Shown here one piece after another: positions 15,594-25,127 of a stretch of DNA of 64,000 bases. A program made the position numbers and the translations under genes. This DNA is from Cloacibacterium caeni. Lineage in GTDB: Bacteria; Bacteroidota; Bacteroidia; Flavobacteriales; Weeksellaceae. The notes below the pieces were generated by a model. The model was not told the DNA's origin, made no database searches, and was given only the letters and a program-made list of their open reading frames with translations. The stretch is taken from positions 1,178,001 through 1,242,000 of the forward strand of contig NZ_OU015321.1 of the NCBI RefSeq assembly GCF_907163105.1. Direction: 5' to 3'. Positions within the stretch are counted from its first letter, which is position 1, and each line of letters starts with the position of its first letter.

Positions 15594-18548
15594 TTATCTA
15601 ATCTGACTTTTTACTTCCCTTGCTTCTGAAACAATTTCTGGGAAATCTTGATAGTTTTCTATGATCTGATCACAAGTATAACTCGCCTGATAATTATCTT
15701 TCAAAGCCAAATAATTTCTTGCCATTAACACCAAAGCTTTTGCGCCCCAAAATTCTTCTGAAGCATAATTATTCGCTAATTTAAAAATAGTTTCGTTGGA
15801 AGATTTGAAAGCCTTTCCTTTATTTTGATAAAATGCTTTTGCGTATAAAGCTTCTGCAGCTACTTCTGTATTTGCAGATTTTTCTAACGCAGCATAAGCA
15901 GTTTGTGCGTCTTTATCTTTGCCTTGATTCATCAAACTTCTTGCTTTTATCACTTTCGCTTGTTCTAAAACCGCTGCTGAATTTTTGGAATATTTCAAGA
16001 CTTCATTCGCATATTTTTCTGCTTGTGAAAAATTCTTTTCCTCTGCATAAATCTTCATCAATTCTATAATCGCGAAGTTTTTAATCGTCACATTCGATGA
16101 GTTGGCGAGATTTTCCAAATAAATTTTCGCTTCAGAAGAATTGTTTTCACTCAATAAAATTTGAGCAATTCTTACTTGAGCATCTTCCTGGTAATCATTT
16201 TGGGCATTGGCAATTTCCCCTAAAACCAATTTGGCTTTCGTAAAATTCTTGGTTTGATAATAACTTTCGCCCAATTCATATTGTGCTTGATAGAATTTTT
16301 CGCCCGTTGGATTTTGGGTTAAAAACTTCTCGTAATTCGGGATGGCTTTTGCGTATTCTTTCTTCGCAAACTGCGATTGAGCTAAAGAAAGATTGATTTC
16401 ATCTAAATCCGTTTGAGTAATATTTACGCCCAAATTTTTTGCAAAATATTCGTAACCAGAAGCGTCTCCATTTTTCAGATATATCGGTTTAGCTGCGGCT
16501 ACAATTTTTTCTGCATACGCCGTATTTTTATATTTATTCCCAAGTGTTTTCAGCTCTGCTAAAGCTTTTTCTGGTTGATTTAAGTCTTCGTAATTCTGTG
16601 CTCTGTAAATTTCAGCATTCGCAACCAAATCTTTATCAGCTCCAATTTTTATCACCTGTGAAAACGCATCGCTAGAATTTTGAAACTGATCAATCGAAGC
16701 ATAAGAAGTTCCCAATTCATAATACGCATCATCTTGATATTCAGAGTTTTTATAATTGGAAATCAATTTCTTCAATTCAACGATTTTAGCTTCTGTATCA
16801 CCTTTAAAACCTATTGCCATTGCTTTTTGGAACTGCGTGTAATCATTGGCGCCTTCTGTTTTATTGTAAATTGCAATCGCTTCATTCAGTTCATTTCCTG
16901 CGTAATACGTGTCTGCTAAACGCAATTCTGCATCAGATTTAAACTCTGGTTTGGGATTTTTAAGATATTCTTTGAAATATTCTTTAGCCTTTGAGAAATT
17001 TTTAGATTTGAAATAAGTATAACCCAAATCATAGCTCAATTGTTGCTTTTCTGGAAACTCCTCTACATTTCTGTCGAGTTTTTCAAAACCATAAATTGCA
17101 GTGGCGTAATCTCCTTTTTGATAATAGGTTTGCGCTAACCAATATTGCGCTCTTAAATTGAAGGTTTTATTCAGGTTATATTTTAAACTTTTCTTGAAAT
17201 TATGTTCCGCAGCATCTAATTCACCTTTATTAAAGAGCTCTGTTCCATACAAAAACAAAACTTCTTGATAGATTTTTTCGGTTTGAGTATCTATTCCAGA
17301 GAGTTCTTCGATGGCTTTTATGGTACCTTTATAATCGCCAGAATACAAATAAGACTTCACCAAAAGCTGCTCTAATTCTTTAGAATAACCATATTTTTCT
17401 AGGTATGATTTAATGGCCAATTGTGGACTTTCGAATGGATTTCCGATGTCGTAACTCAATTTGGCATATTGTTCGTGCGCTAGTTTTGACACATTTTTAT
17501 CGTAAGTCATGTCTTTTGCCGAACGAAACGCCGACAAAGCTTCTTGCTTCTTCCCTACTTCTAAATATGCATTTCCTAGCTGATAATACGCATTTTGTGA
17601 AAACGCAGAATTAGAATTCACCAACTGATTGTAATATGAAATCGCCTCGTCAAATTTTTGAAGATTTGCCGCTACAAATCCCATTTCATACAAATCACTT
17701 TCCGAAGGGTGTTGTTGGGTTTGCAAATACGCTTTTAAATGAGGATACGCTTCTGCATATTGCTTTTGCATGAAATAACTTTCGCCTATAATTTTGTGAA
17801 CTTCTGCTTTATAAGCCGATGAAATATCTTCTTGGAGCAAATCATTTCCTTCTACAATGGCTTTTTCATAGTCCTTTTCGTTAAAATACAACTGTACATA
17901 ATACGGTTTTACCAACTTGGCGTACTTTTCATTATTTTTGATTTCATCAAAAAACTGAAAAGCCTTATCGTTTTGTTGGTTCGCATAGTATAAATGTCCA
18001 AGCATATAAGCAATATCACCTTTATCTTCGGCATTTTTATACGCTTCTTCCAATGCATCAATCGCACCATTAGAATCGCCCGTCATGAATTTGGCATAAC
18101 CCAATTTCAAGATATACTGTGTATTTTCTTCTTTATCGAGTTGATACTGATTAACTTTCTGTAAAGTTTCCAAAGCTTTAGGAAAATCCTTTTTAGCCAA
18201 ATAATAATCTGCTAAAGGCAAATTCGCTTGAGCAAAAAGTGCAGATTTAGGATAATCTTTTATAAAAGCATCAAGACCATCTTCTGCATGATTTTGAGCT
18301 AAAATTACACCGATAACATTGCTGAAAAAACGGGCAGTTTCTTTCTTAGAATTTTCTAAATTTTGGTTAAAAAAATACTGTCTAGAAAATTCATATTGTG
18401 AAGCAGCGTAGATTTTATTTTGGTAAAGATTTTCGGCAAGGTTAAAACGATATTGTTCTTTGTCTGCGAAAAATTGTGATTGTTGAGCCATCGAAAGACC
18501 AGATAATGAAATGGCCGATAGCAATAAAATTTTATTTCTTTGATTCAT
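15594..18548 (-). CDS. Large periplasmic tetratricopeptide repeat protein
   Basis: A 984-aa protein with a signal peptide (residues 1-22, ending SMAQ) followed almost entirely by TPR units, over twenty by eye (for example YYELGTSYASIDQFQNSSDAF, YQLGNAYLEVGKKQEALSAF, YKAEVHKIIGESYFMQKQYAEAYPHL). There is no lipobox and no C-terminal secretion domain, so it is probably periplasmic. Such a superhelix would be a scaffold for protein partners. The downstream barrel gene is the obvious candidate partner. The upstream 185 bp before the divergent permease contain the promoter region but no clear -7 box on this strand. Confidence 0.82.
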   Translation of the reverse strand: MNQRNKILLLSAISLSGLSMAQQSQFFADKEQYRFNLAENLYQNKIYAASQYEFSRQYFFNQNLENSKKETARFFSNVIGVILAQNHAEDGLDAFIKDYPKSALFAQANLPLADYYLAKKDFPKALETLQKVNQYQLDKEENTQYILKLGYAKFMTGDSNGAIDALEEAYKNAEDKGDIAYMLGHLYYANQQNDKAFQFFDEIKNNEKYAKLVKPYYVQLYFNEKDYEKAIVEGNDLLQEDISSAYKAEVHKIIGESYFMQKQYAEAYPHLKAYLQTQQHPSESDLYEMGFVAANLQKFDEAISYYNQLVNSNSAFSQNAYYQLGNAYLEVGKKQEALSAFRSAKDMTYDKNVSKLAHEQYAKLSYDIGNPFESPQLAIKSYLEKYGYSKELEQLLVKSYLYSGDYKGTIKAIEELSGIDTQTEKIYQEVLFLYGTELFNKGELDAAEHNFKKSLKYNLNKTFNLRAQYWLAQTYYQKGDYATAIYGFEKLDRNVEEFPEKQQLSYDLGYTYFKSKNFSKAKEYFKEYLKNPKPEFKSDAELRLADTYYAGNELNEAIAIYNKTEGANDYTQFQKAMAIGFKGDTEAKIVELKKLISNYKNSEYQDDAYYELGTSYASIDQFQNSSDAFSQVIKIGADKDLVANAEIYRAQNYEDLNQPEKALAELKTLGNKYKNTAYAEKIVAAAKPIYLKNGDASGYEYFAKNLGVNITQTDLDEINLSLAQSQFAKKEYAKAIPNYEKFLTQNPTGEKFYQAQYELGESYYQTKNFTKAKLVLGEIANAQNDYQEDAQVRIAQILLSENNSSEAKIYLENLANSSNVTIKNFAIIELMKIYAEEKNFSQAEKYANEVLKYSKNSAAVLEQAKVIKARSLMNQGKDKDAQTAYAALEKSANTEVAAEALYAKAFYQNKGKAFKSSNETIFKLANNYASEEFWGAKALVLMARNYLALKDNYQASYTCDQIIENYQDFPEIVSEAREVKSQIR

Positions 18549-18698
18549 TATTTTTGATGAATTAGAATTGTAATAATTAGAACGAAAATACAGAAAACTT
18601 ATTGTAGAAGCAAGTTTTTTAAGGATTAAGAATCAAATTTTTTATCTAAAAAGAGAGATAAAAAAGACAAATAAATCTACATTTTTCAGATTTTTAAT

Positions 18699-18706
18699 TA
18701 CATTTG
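18699..18706 (+). promoter_or_regulatory. Candidate -7 box for the permease gene
   Basis: TACATTTG fits TAnnTTTG, 26 bp before the permease start codon. Confidence 0.5.
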
Positions 18707-18732
18707 TTACTTTGTAATTTTAAAAATCAAGA

Positions 18733-20409
18733 ATGAATCAACTTTTCAGAAGAAAACATTACACTGGAAAAGAGCATAAATCTGAACTGATTAGAGCTCT
18801 CGGTACTTGGGACATTGTATTTTTTGGTTTAGCTGCCATCATTGGAGCTGGGAGTTTCAGTAGTTTAGGCGAGGCTATTTTCCGAGGCGGACCTGGTGTA
18901 ATTTCCCTCTATATTATTTGTGCTATTGCATGTGCTTTTACTGCGATGTCTTATGCGGAATTCGCCAGTAGAATTCCTACTGCAGGAAGTGCATATACTT
19001 ATGCTTATGCCAGTTTCGGCGAGTTAATCGCTTGGATTATTGGTTGGGCGCTCATTATGGAATATTCCTTTGGAAATATTTATGTGGCTTTTTCTTGGAG
19101 CGATTATTTTACGTCTTTTGTAGAAAGATTAGGTTTCGGAATTCCAGATTATTTGACAACCAGTTATACGGAAGCCAAAAAAGCTTTTATGGCAGGTTCA
19201 CAAAACCAAGAATTGGTAAACGCATGGAAATCTGCTCCCATCATTGCTGGAATTAAATTTATCGTAGATATTCCTGCTCTGATTATCAATGCTTTAATCA
19301 CTTGGTTGGTTTATATCGGGATTAAAGAAAGTAGAAATTTCAATAACTTATTGGTAATCTTAAAGTTAGCGGTAATATTTTTGATTATTGCTGTAGGGAT
19401 TTTTTACATTAATTCTGAAAATTGGGTTCCTACGAACAATGAAGGTGTGAAATCTTTTATGCCCAATGGTTTTACAGGAGTAATGAGTGCTGTAGCTGGT
19501 GTTTTCTTTGCTTACATTGGTTTTGATGCATTGAGCGTACTTTCTGAAGAAACCAAAAATCCTGAAAAAACTTTACCAAAAGGAATGATTATTTCTTTGG
19601 TTTTGAGTACCGCAATCTATATTGTACTCACTTTAGTTTTAACAGGAATTGTAGATTATAGAAAATTTGAAGGAATCGGCGATCCATTATCTTTTATTTT
19701 CGCTCCTCAAAATGCCAATATTCCTTGGATGGAATTTGTGGTTTCTGTAACCGCTATTGTTGCGATTACTACGGTTTTATTGGTTTTCCAAATGGGACAG
19801 CCAAGAATTTGGATGAGTATGAGTAGAGATGGATTAATGCCGAAAAAATTTGCAGAAATTCACCCGAAATATAAAACACCAAGTTTTGCTACTATTATTA
19901 CAGGAGTTGCTGTTGGTTTACCAATTTTATTTACTGACAAAACCTTTATTTTAGATTTTACCAGTATCGGAACTATTTTCGCATTTGTATTGGTGAATGG
20001 AGGAATTTTATTGATGCCACAAAAGGAAAAACTAAAAGGCAGATTTCATTTGCCTTACATCAATGCTAAATACATATTCCCTATATTATTTATCGGTGGA
20101 TTAGTAGCTTTCTATTTTTGGCAGCCAGAGTTTTTCCATAATTTATGGAACATTACAGATGAACATGAAGGTGAATTCAGGCTTTCTATCATCATTTTCT
20201 TGATTATTAATTTAGCTTTAGTAGTATTGGCTTATCTCAAAAACCTTTCTCTAATACCATTATTAGGATTAACTTCTTGTCTGTATTTATTAACAGGAAT
20301 GACACATAATAACTGGTTTTGGTTCGGATTATGGTTTATCATAGGATTAGGAATTTATTTCGTCTACGGAAAGAAAAATAGTAAGTTGAATCCTGAGAAT
20401 ATAGAATAA
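18733..20409 (+). CDS. APC superfamily amino acid permease
   Basis: A 558-aa inner membrane transporter with about 14 hydrophobic segments. The N-terminal LGTWDIVFFGLAAIIGAG is the helix-1 signature of the cationic amino acid transporter branch, and YAEFASRIPTAGSAYTYAY is the conserved helix-3 region. FFAYIGFDALSVLSEETKNPEKTLPKG is the classic APC helix 6 loop. YfnA/CAT-like proteins import amino acids by proton symport; specificity is not readable. It is divergent from the TPR gene and ends in a strong terminator. Confidence 0.9.
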   Translation: MNQLFRRKHYTGKEHKSELIRALGTWDIVFFGLAAIIGAGSFSSLGEAIFRGGPGVISLYIICAIACAFTAMSYAEFASRIPTAGSAYTYAYASFGELIAWIIGWALIMEYSFGNIYVAFSWSDYFTSFVERLGFGIPDYLTTSYTEAKKAFMAGSQNQELVNAWKSAPIIAGIKFIVDIPALIINALITWLVYIGIKESRNFNNLLVILKLAVIFLIIAVGIFYINSENWVPTNNEGVKSFMPNGFTGVMSAVAGVFFAYIGFDALSVLSEETKNPEKTLPKGMIISLVLSTAIYIVLTLVLTGIVDYRKFEGIGDPLSFIFAPQNANIPWMEFVVSVTAIVAITTVLLVFQMGQPRIWMSMSRDGLMPKKFAEIHPKYKTPSFATIITGVAVGLPILFTDKTFILDFTSIGTIFAFVLVNGGILLMPQKEKLKGRFHLPYINAKYIFPILFIGGLVAFYFWQPEFFHNLWNITDEHEGEFRLSIIIFLIINLALVVLAYLKNLSLIPLLGLTSCLYLLTGMTHNNWFWFGLWFIIGLGIYFVYGKKNSKLNPENIE

Positions 20410-20441
20410 AAAAGCGGCTCAAAAATTTGAGCCGCTTTTTT
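20408..20441. terminator. Strong bidirectional terminator
   Basis: A perfect 16-bp stem (20408-20423 with 20426-20441) containing GCGGCTC/GAGCCGC and A/T runs on both sides, between convergent genes. Confidence 0.85.
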
Positions 20442-20453
20442 TCGAATAAGATT

Positions 20454-20921
20454 TTATAGTTTTTCTAATTGGCCAACTTTTTTCCAATTAGCATCTTTTT
20501 CTAATGATACAGCGATGTATACTTCACCACCTTTGCTTTTATTAAAAGCTGTTCCCTGCTCTAATTGTGCATTAACTTCACTTGGTGATAATTGATAGAT
20601 TGCTCCAGTAATTGGGTCAATAATAACTCCGATTAATCCACCGAAAATAATATTTCCAAGATACCAAGCATTGAACTTTCTTGTTAATTTGGTTTCGTAA
20701 GGTTTAAAGCCTTCTAATTTAATTACAACATTGTGATCTTTATTTCTCTCTAATTTAGTTTGAAAAGGTGTTTTTCCTACTTCTACTTCATTAATAAAAA
20801 TAGACGCATTAGCAGGAGTAGAATTAAAGCTCACTTTTTGAGTAGTTCCTGATACAATTGTTGCACAGCTTGTCATCATCAAAGCAGAAGCCATTGATAA
20901 AGCAAGAATGGTTTTTTTCAT
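20454..20921 (-). CDS. PEGA-domain lipoprotein
   Basis: A 155-aa lipoprotein: signal peptide then lipobox MTSC at about residue 19. A PEGA domain follows (VSFNSTPANASIFINEVEVG, then TPFQTKLERNKDHNVVIKLEGFKPYE), a small beta fold often found on surface or periplasmic anchors. A short hydrophobic glycine-rich stretch (NIIFGGLIGVIIDPITGAI) follows, as in similar proteins near secretion or envelope genes. It lies 26 bp downstream of another lipoprotein gene and is probably cotranscribed with it. Confidence 0.82.
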   Translation of the reverse strand: MKKTILALSMASALMMTSCATIVSGTTQKVSFNSTPANASIFINEVEVGKTPFQTKLERNKDHNVVIKLEGFKPYETKLTRKFNAWYLGNIIFGGLIGVIIDPITGAIYQLSPSEVNAQLEQGTAFNKSKGGEVYIAVSLEKDANWKKVGQLEKL

Positions 20922-20947
20922 AGGTTTTTGATTTAAAAATTTATTAT

Positions 20948-21337
20948 TTAGTTTTGTTGAAGACTGATTTGTGGAAGTTGAGAAACATCTCCATCATATT
21001 TATAAAAAGAGATATTCATTCTATAGCATGATGAAACAATAGAAGGTTCAGTTACCTGATTTATTTTTACAATATTCGCTCCTATCTCTCTGGCTCTTTT
21101 TCTCGCTTTGGAAAGATTAGAATAGTAATCACAGTCGGTAGAAAAACCACTATCTCCAAAGGAAATAAATCCTAATTTCTCTACATTTGCAGGAACATTA
21201 TGTTTTACTTCTAAAATAGCAATTTTAGCATCTATTGGTAAGTAAGAATAGTTTTTTGAAATGCTTTCATTGATAACCGCACCACAAGAACTAAGAAATA
21301 ATGAAAATAAAAAAGATAAAAAATAGAGTTTCCTCAT
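20948..21337 (-). CDS. Small lipoprotein, unknown function
   Basis: A 129-aa protein; lipobox SSCG at about residue 18 after a hydrophobic signal. The mature part contains KIAILEVKHNVPANVEKLGFISFGDSGFSTDCDY and KARKRAREIGANIVKINQVTEPS, reminiscent of small RcsF/YdgH-like alpha/beta domains (a Lys/Arg-rich helix then IVKI strand), but this is only a resemblance. The start at 21337 begins the signal peptide; the 15-residue upstream extension is unlikely. It is the first gene of a two-lipoprotein unit with the PEGA gene. Confidence 0.65.
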   Translation of the reverse strand: MRKLYFLSFLFSLFLSSCGAVINESISKNYSYLPIDAKIAILEVKHNVPANVEKLGFISFGDSGFSTDCDYYSNLSKARKRAREIGANIVKINQVTEPSIVSSCYRMNISFYKYDGDVSQLPQISLQQN

Positions 21338-21386
21338 GAATATTAGTTTTTTCAAAGATAAAAATATCTCTTTATTATGCAAAAAA

Positions 21387-21407
21387 CCTTCAAATGATTT
21401 TTGAAGG
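21387..21407 (-). terminator. Terminator after the SPFH gene
   Basis: CCTTCAAA/TTTGAAGG stem with a six-A run to its left (U-run on the minus-strand transcript). Confidence 0.65.
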
Positions 21408-21442
21408 CTTTTATATAATTAGCTGATTTCCAGTAAATAAAA

Positions 21443-22375
21443 TTAATGATTATGTTGTTTTGGTGGAGGTGGCATTTTACCTTGATCTGCTTGTTCTAAT
21501 TTATTAGCCGCAGTCATGGCTACCATCATATCATTAAGCATATTGCTTGCAGCAGTAGGAGAATTAGGCAATAGAACCAAGTTACTTCTATTGTTTGCAC
21601 CTACAGAATGAAGCGTATCATAATGCTGTGTCACTACTATTAATGCAGATGCTTCTTGAGAACCGATATTCACGTTATTCAGCATTCTTACTGATTCCTC
21701 CAAACCTTTTGCGATTTCTCTACGCTGATCTGCAATACCTTGACCTTGTAATTTTTTAGATTCAGCTTCTGCTTTTGCTACGGCTACAATTCTGATTCTT
21801 TGCGCTTCAGATTCATATTCTGCAGCTGTTTTTTCACGTTCAGCAGCATTAATTCTGTTCATGGCGTGTTTCACTTGTTCATCTGGGTCAATATCTGTCA
21901 CCAATGCTTTAATAATGTCATAACCATAAGATTGCATCGCTTCTTGCAACTCACCTTTTACCGCAATTGCAATGTCATCTTTTTTCACGAAAACATCGTC
22001 TAATTTCAGTTTAGGAACTTCCGCTCTAACTACGTCAAAAACATAAGATGTAATTTGATCTTGAGGATTTTCTAAACGATAATACGCATCACCAACTTGA
22101 TTTCTAATCACTTGATACTGCACCGAAACTTTCATTTTAAGGAAAACATTATCCAAAGTTTTGGTGTCAATCATTACATCTAACTGCTGAATTCTTAGAT
22201 TCATTCTTTTTGCAATTTGATCTACAAAAGGAATTTTAAGATGAAGACCAGATTGTCTTACCGATTGAAATTTACCAAAACGCTCTACAATTGCCGCTGT
22301 TTCTTGTTTTACAGTGAAAAAAGAAGCGAATAAAATAACGAGTCCCAAAAAGACTAAAACGCCTAATACTTCCAT
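21443..22375 (-). CDS. SPFH-domain (stomatin/prohibitin-like) membrane protein
   Basis: A 310-aa protein with one N-terminal membrane helix (residues 3-22), an SPFH domain (AAIVERFGKFQSVRQSGLHLKIPFVDQIAKRMNLRIQ, then VRNQVGDAYYRLENPQDQITSYVFDVVRAEVPKLKLDDVFVKK), an alanine/glutamate-rich coiled coil (about 175-230, NAAEREKTAAEYESEAQRIR) and a proline/His tail. Members form ring-like membrane scaffolds that organise microdomains or proteases. No NfeD-type partner gene adjoins it here. It is monocistronic. Confidence 0.9.
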   Translation of the reverse strand: MEVLGVLVFLGLVILFASFFTVKQETAAIVERFGKFQSVRQSGLHLKIPFVDQIAKRMNLRIQQLDVMIDTKTLDNVFLKMKVSVQYQVIRNQVGDAYYRLENPQDQITSYVFDVVRAEVPKLKLDDVFVKKDDIAIAVKGELQEAMQSYGYDIIKALVTDIDPDEQVKHAMNRINAAEREKTAAEYESEAQRIRIVAVAKAEAESKKLQGQGIADQRREIAKGLEESVRMLNNVNIGSQEASALIVVTQHYDTLHSVGANNRSNLVLLPNSPTAASNMLNDMMVAMTAANKLEQADQGKMPPPPKQHNH

Positions 22376-22450
22376 AGTTTATTGTTTTTAAAAATTTTCT
22401 AATAAGTCTTGAAATGTTCTTTAAAGTTACGAAATTTTTCTAAACTCGTG

Positions 22451-22482
22451 AATTTGCAAAGTTGTGAAGTTGTGAAGTCGTT
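22451..22482. repeat. 8-bp-period degenerate array
   Basis: AATTTGCA, AAGTTGTG twice, then AAGTCGTT, at exact 8-bp phase, in the 218-bp spacer between dgt and the SPFH gene. A weaker 8-bp pattern reading the other way lies at about 22556-22587. Confidence 0.65.
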
Positions 22483-22593
22483 AAAATACTGATGTGTAAA
22501 CTTTGAGAATTCATTACTCTTTAATTGCTGTAATCTTCTTTATTTTCAATAATCAAATTTACGACTCAACGATTCATCAACTTTACATGAAAA

Positions 22594-23952
22594 TTACATC
22601 GTCATTCCAATATCTATTCCTTTGATTTTTCGATACAAATCTGTTGCGAAATTATCCGTCATTCCAGAAACGAAATCCAGGACTCCGAGAACTTTCTCAT
22701 AAACTGTTCCATCTTCATAGATAAATTGTGAAGGAATCAATTGTAATGCTTTTTTCTCAAAACCTTTTCGCTCAGATTTTTCTTTGATAATTGGCGGAAT
22801 AAAATGGTTCAAAAGCTCATACATCACGTTATAACCAGCGTTTTCTATTTCTACCACACTTCTGTGACCATATATTTTTTCGATAGAAAAACGTTCCACT
22901 TCTTGAAAAGATTCACTCTCAGATTTAAAAATATCTAGCAAAGCTTTATTCAACGTTCCGTCTAGAATTTCAGAGAAATGCTGTTGATATAATTCTGTAG
23001 ATTTATTGATGAGTGCATTAATCACTTTGGCTCTCAAATAAGAAATTCTCTCGTTTTTATTCGAAAATAAAAGCAATTTCTCTGCACTTCTTTTTGCATC
23101 TTTTTCGTTGACAGACTGTATCAAATCCATGAAAAGGTTTTCGCAGTCAGCAGTAGAAATAATTCCCAATCTGTGCGCATCTTCCATGTCGATAATGTTA
23201 TAACAAATATCGTCTGCTGCTTCTACCAACCAAACGAAAGGATGACGTTTAAAAATCGTAGGTTCTTCGCTTTCCACCATCATTTTGGTAGCATTCGCAA
23301 TATTCAGAAAAGTCTGTTTTTCACTTTGGAAAAACCCAAATTTCTTGCGATTAACGTGACCTTTTTTCTTGGCAATCGCTTCGCAAGGATATTTGGCAAT
23401 ACTTGCCAAAGTTGTATAAGTAAGCTGAGTTCCGCCTTCGTCTTTACCCGTTTGTTTGTGCGTAAGAATTCTGATGGCATTGGCATTTCCTTCGAAATTC
23501 ACCAAATCTGCCCATTCTTTTTCTGTGAATTTCGGCTTTAATTCTGATTCATTCTTTTCAAAAAAACTAGCAATTGCATCTTCACCAGAATGTCCGAATG
23601 CAGGATTACCAATGTCATGACAAAGACAAGCCGCTGCAATCACATTATTGAGATTATAGAGATAGAAATTTTTAGAATCTTCGGTCAGTTCGTTTTCAAA
23701 ATTTTGAAAGATAAATTCGCCAGCAAGACTCCCCAAACTTCTTCCCACAGAAGAAACTTCTAGCGAATGCGTGAGACGATTGTGCACGAAAACACTTCCT
23801 GGAAGCGGGAAAACCTGAGTTTTATTTTGTAATCTTCTGAATGCCGAAGAAAAGATAATTCGGTCAAAATCTCTCTGGAAATCTGTACGTGAAACAATGT
23901 TTTGAACGTGATTTCCGGTTCTCTGATTGGTAAAAATTGTGTTTAGAATCAT
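22594..23952 (-). CDS. dgt: dGTP triphosphohydrolase
   Basis: A 452-aa HD-domain enzyme that hydrolyses dGTP to deoxyguanosine and triphosphate, keeping dNTP pools balanced. The family start is FTNQRTG, then RTDFQRDFDRIIFSSAFRRLQNKTQVFP; the HD metal ligands lie in RLTHSLEV and CHDIGNPAFGHSGE, and a third in VEAADDICYNIID. The length fits the long proteobacterial-type dGTPase. The ATG at 23952 is chosen; a second ATG 12 bp upstream would place the start inside the candidate -7 box. Confidence 0.93.
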   Translation of the reverse strand: MILNTIFTNQRTGNHVQNIVSRTDFQRDFDRIIFSSAFRRLQNKTQVFPLPGSVFVHNRLTHSLEVSSVGRSLGSLAGEFIFQNFENELTEDSKNFYLYNLNNVIAAACLCHDIGNPAFGHSGEDAIASFFEKNESELKPKFTEKEWADLVNFEGNANAIRILTHKQTGKDEGGTQLTYTTLASIAKYPCEAIAKKKGHVNRKKFGFFQSEKQTFLNIANATKMMVESEEPTIFKRHPFVWLVEAADDICYNIIDMEDAHRLGIISTADCENLFMDLIQSVNEKDAKRSAEKLLLFSNKNERISYLRAKVINALINKSTELYQQHFSEILDGTLNKALLDIFKSESESFQEVERFSIEKIYGHRSVVEIENAGYNVMYELLNHFIPPIIKEKSERKGFEKKALQLIPSQFIYEDGTVYEKVLGVLDFVSGMTDNFATDLYRKIKGIDIGMTM

Positions 23953-23961
23953 AATATAATT

Positions 23962-23969
23962 CAAAAATA
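23962..23969 (-). promoter_or_regulatory. Candidate -7 box for dgt
   Basis: Minus-strand TATTTTTG fits TAnnTTTG, 10 bp before the start at 23952. The leader would be very short. Confidence 0.4.
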
Positions 23970-24000
23970 AGTCTTAAATTTAAGATCTAAAAATTTAGCT

Positions 24001-25095
24001 ATGAAATTTTTAAATTTTTTATTCTTGGCAGCGCTTATTTCTTGCGACAAAAAACCAGAAACTTTCAATCAGAAATCTATTGAAGAAAATTGTTTCCAAA
24101 TTGTAAAAGTGGGTAAAGAAACTCCCAAAAAGCAATATGTAGAACCATCAAAAGAAGATATTTTACAGAATTTCCCGAAACATATTCATTTTGTAACCAA
24201 TGAACACAAAAACAGCTTTGAAAATGTTCTAAAACACAATGAAATTGAAATAAAAAAACAACAAGAGTATTTAAAAACCAATGAATATAAAATCTATTTC
24301 AAAAAGTTTTATGAAGAACTTCCTGAATTTGAATATTTAGCAAGAAATAGAGAATTTGCACTCGCCAAAAACAAATACGGACTTTGGCTCATCGAAAAAT
24401 CTGGAAATCAAAAAGCGAAACCTTATTTTCTTGGACTTACCCAAAATGCTTTTGTGAATTATGATTTTAATGCACCCAATTTCACATTTTTAAGTGAGAA
24501 TGCTGTTCATTTAAGCGGAAGCATCGTAAAAGTTACTCGACTTTCGTCTTTTCCTATTTTGCCAAAATATGAAGTGATAAAAGATAATGTAGAATTTTCT
24601 ATTCCACTTGCTGAAATTAAAAAAGATAGTGACCAAGATGGTTACAATGATTTGTTTGAACAATTTATTGGTTTAAATCCAACCCAAAAAGATAGTGATG
24701 ATGATGGACTCAATGATTTCGAGGATGCTAATCCTCGATACGCATCTGTTTCTTCTAAATTCTCTGCAATGTACGAAGCCATCGTAGATGAAACTTTGCC
24801 AAAAACGCATTACAGTTTTACAGAAGTCTTGACCGACTGTGATTACTTCAATCAAATCAATCCCAAAAATGGAAAATTTCTTTTTTATAACACCGAAGAG
24901 CAAATTCCTATTAAAGAAGATGTTTTAGACCATTTTTTCAGTGTAAAATACAGCAAAATTTCTGAAAACAAATTCTATCCTAATACTTATGATATAGATT
25001 ATGCTGATCAAAAAGGTTCAGGAAACATAAGCGCAGAATTTATCAATGGAAAATGGAAAATTTCTAAAAAAATCAATCTCTATTTTGGTGTTTAA
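24001..25095 (+). CDS. Lipoprotein with calcium-binding type 3 repeats
   Basis: A 364-aa lipoprotein: hydrophobic signal with lipobox LISC at residue 15. The middle region (about 205-245) has two thrombospondin type 3-like loops, DSDQDGYNDLFEQ and DSDDDGLNDFEDANP, with the DxDxDG pattern that binds calcium. The flanking domains are not recognised; the N-terminal part is Lys/Glu-rich and the C-terminal part looks like a small beta domain (YADQKGSGNISAEFINGKWKI). It is divergent from dgt with 48 bp between starts. Location is probably the outer membrane, exposed or periplasmic. Confidence 0.75.
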   Translation: MKFLNFLFLAALISCDKKPETFNQKSIEENCFQIVKVGKETPKKQYVEPSKEDILQNFPKHIHFVTNEHKNSFENVLKHNEIEIKKQQEYLKTNEYKIYFKKFYEELPEFEYLARNREFALAKNKYGLWLIEKSGNQKAKPYFLGLTQNAFVNYDFNAPNFTFLSENAVHLSGSIVKVTRLSSFPILPKYEVIKDNVEFSIPLAEIKKDSDQDGYNDLFEQFIGLNPTQKDSDDDGLNDFEDANPRYASVSSKFSAMYEAIVDETLPKTHYSFTEVLTDCDYFNQINPKNGKFLFYNTEEQIPIKEDVLDHFFSVKYSKISENKFYPNTYDIDYADQKGSGNISAEFINGKWKISKKINLYFGV

Positions 25096-25127
25096 GCACC
25101 GAAAAAACTTCATAAAACTTAATCAAA

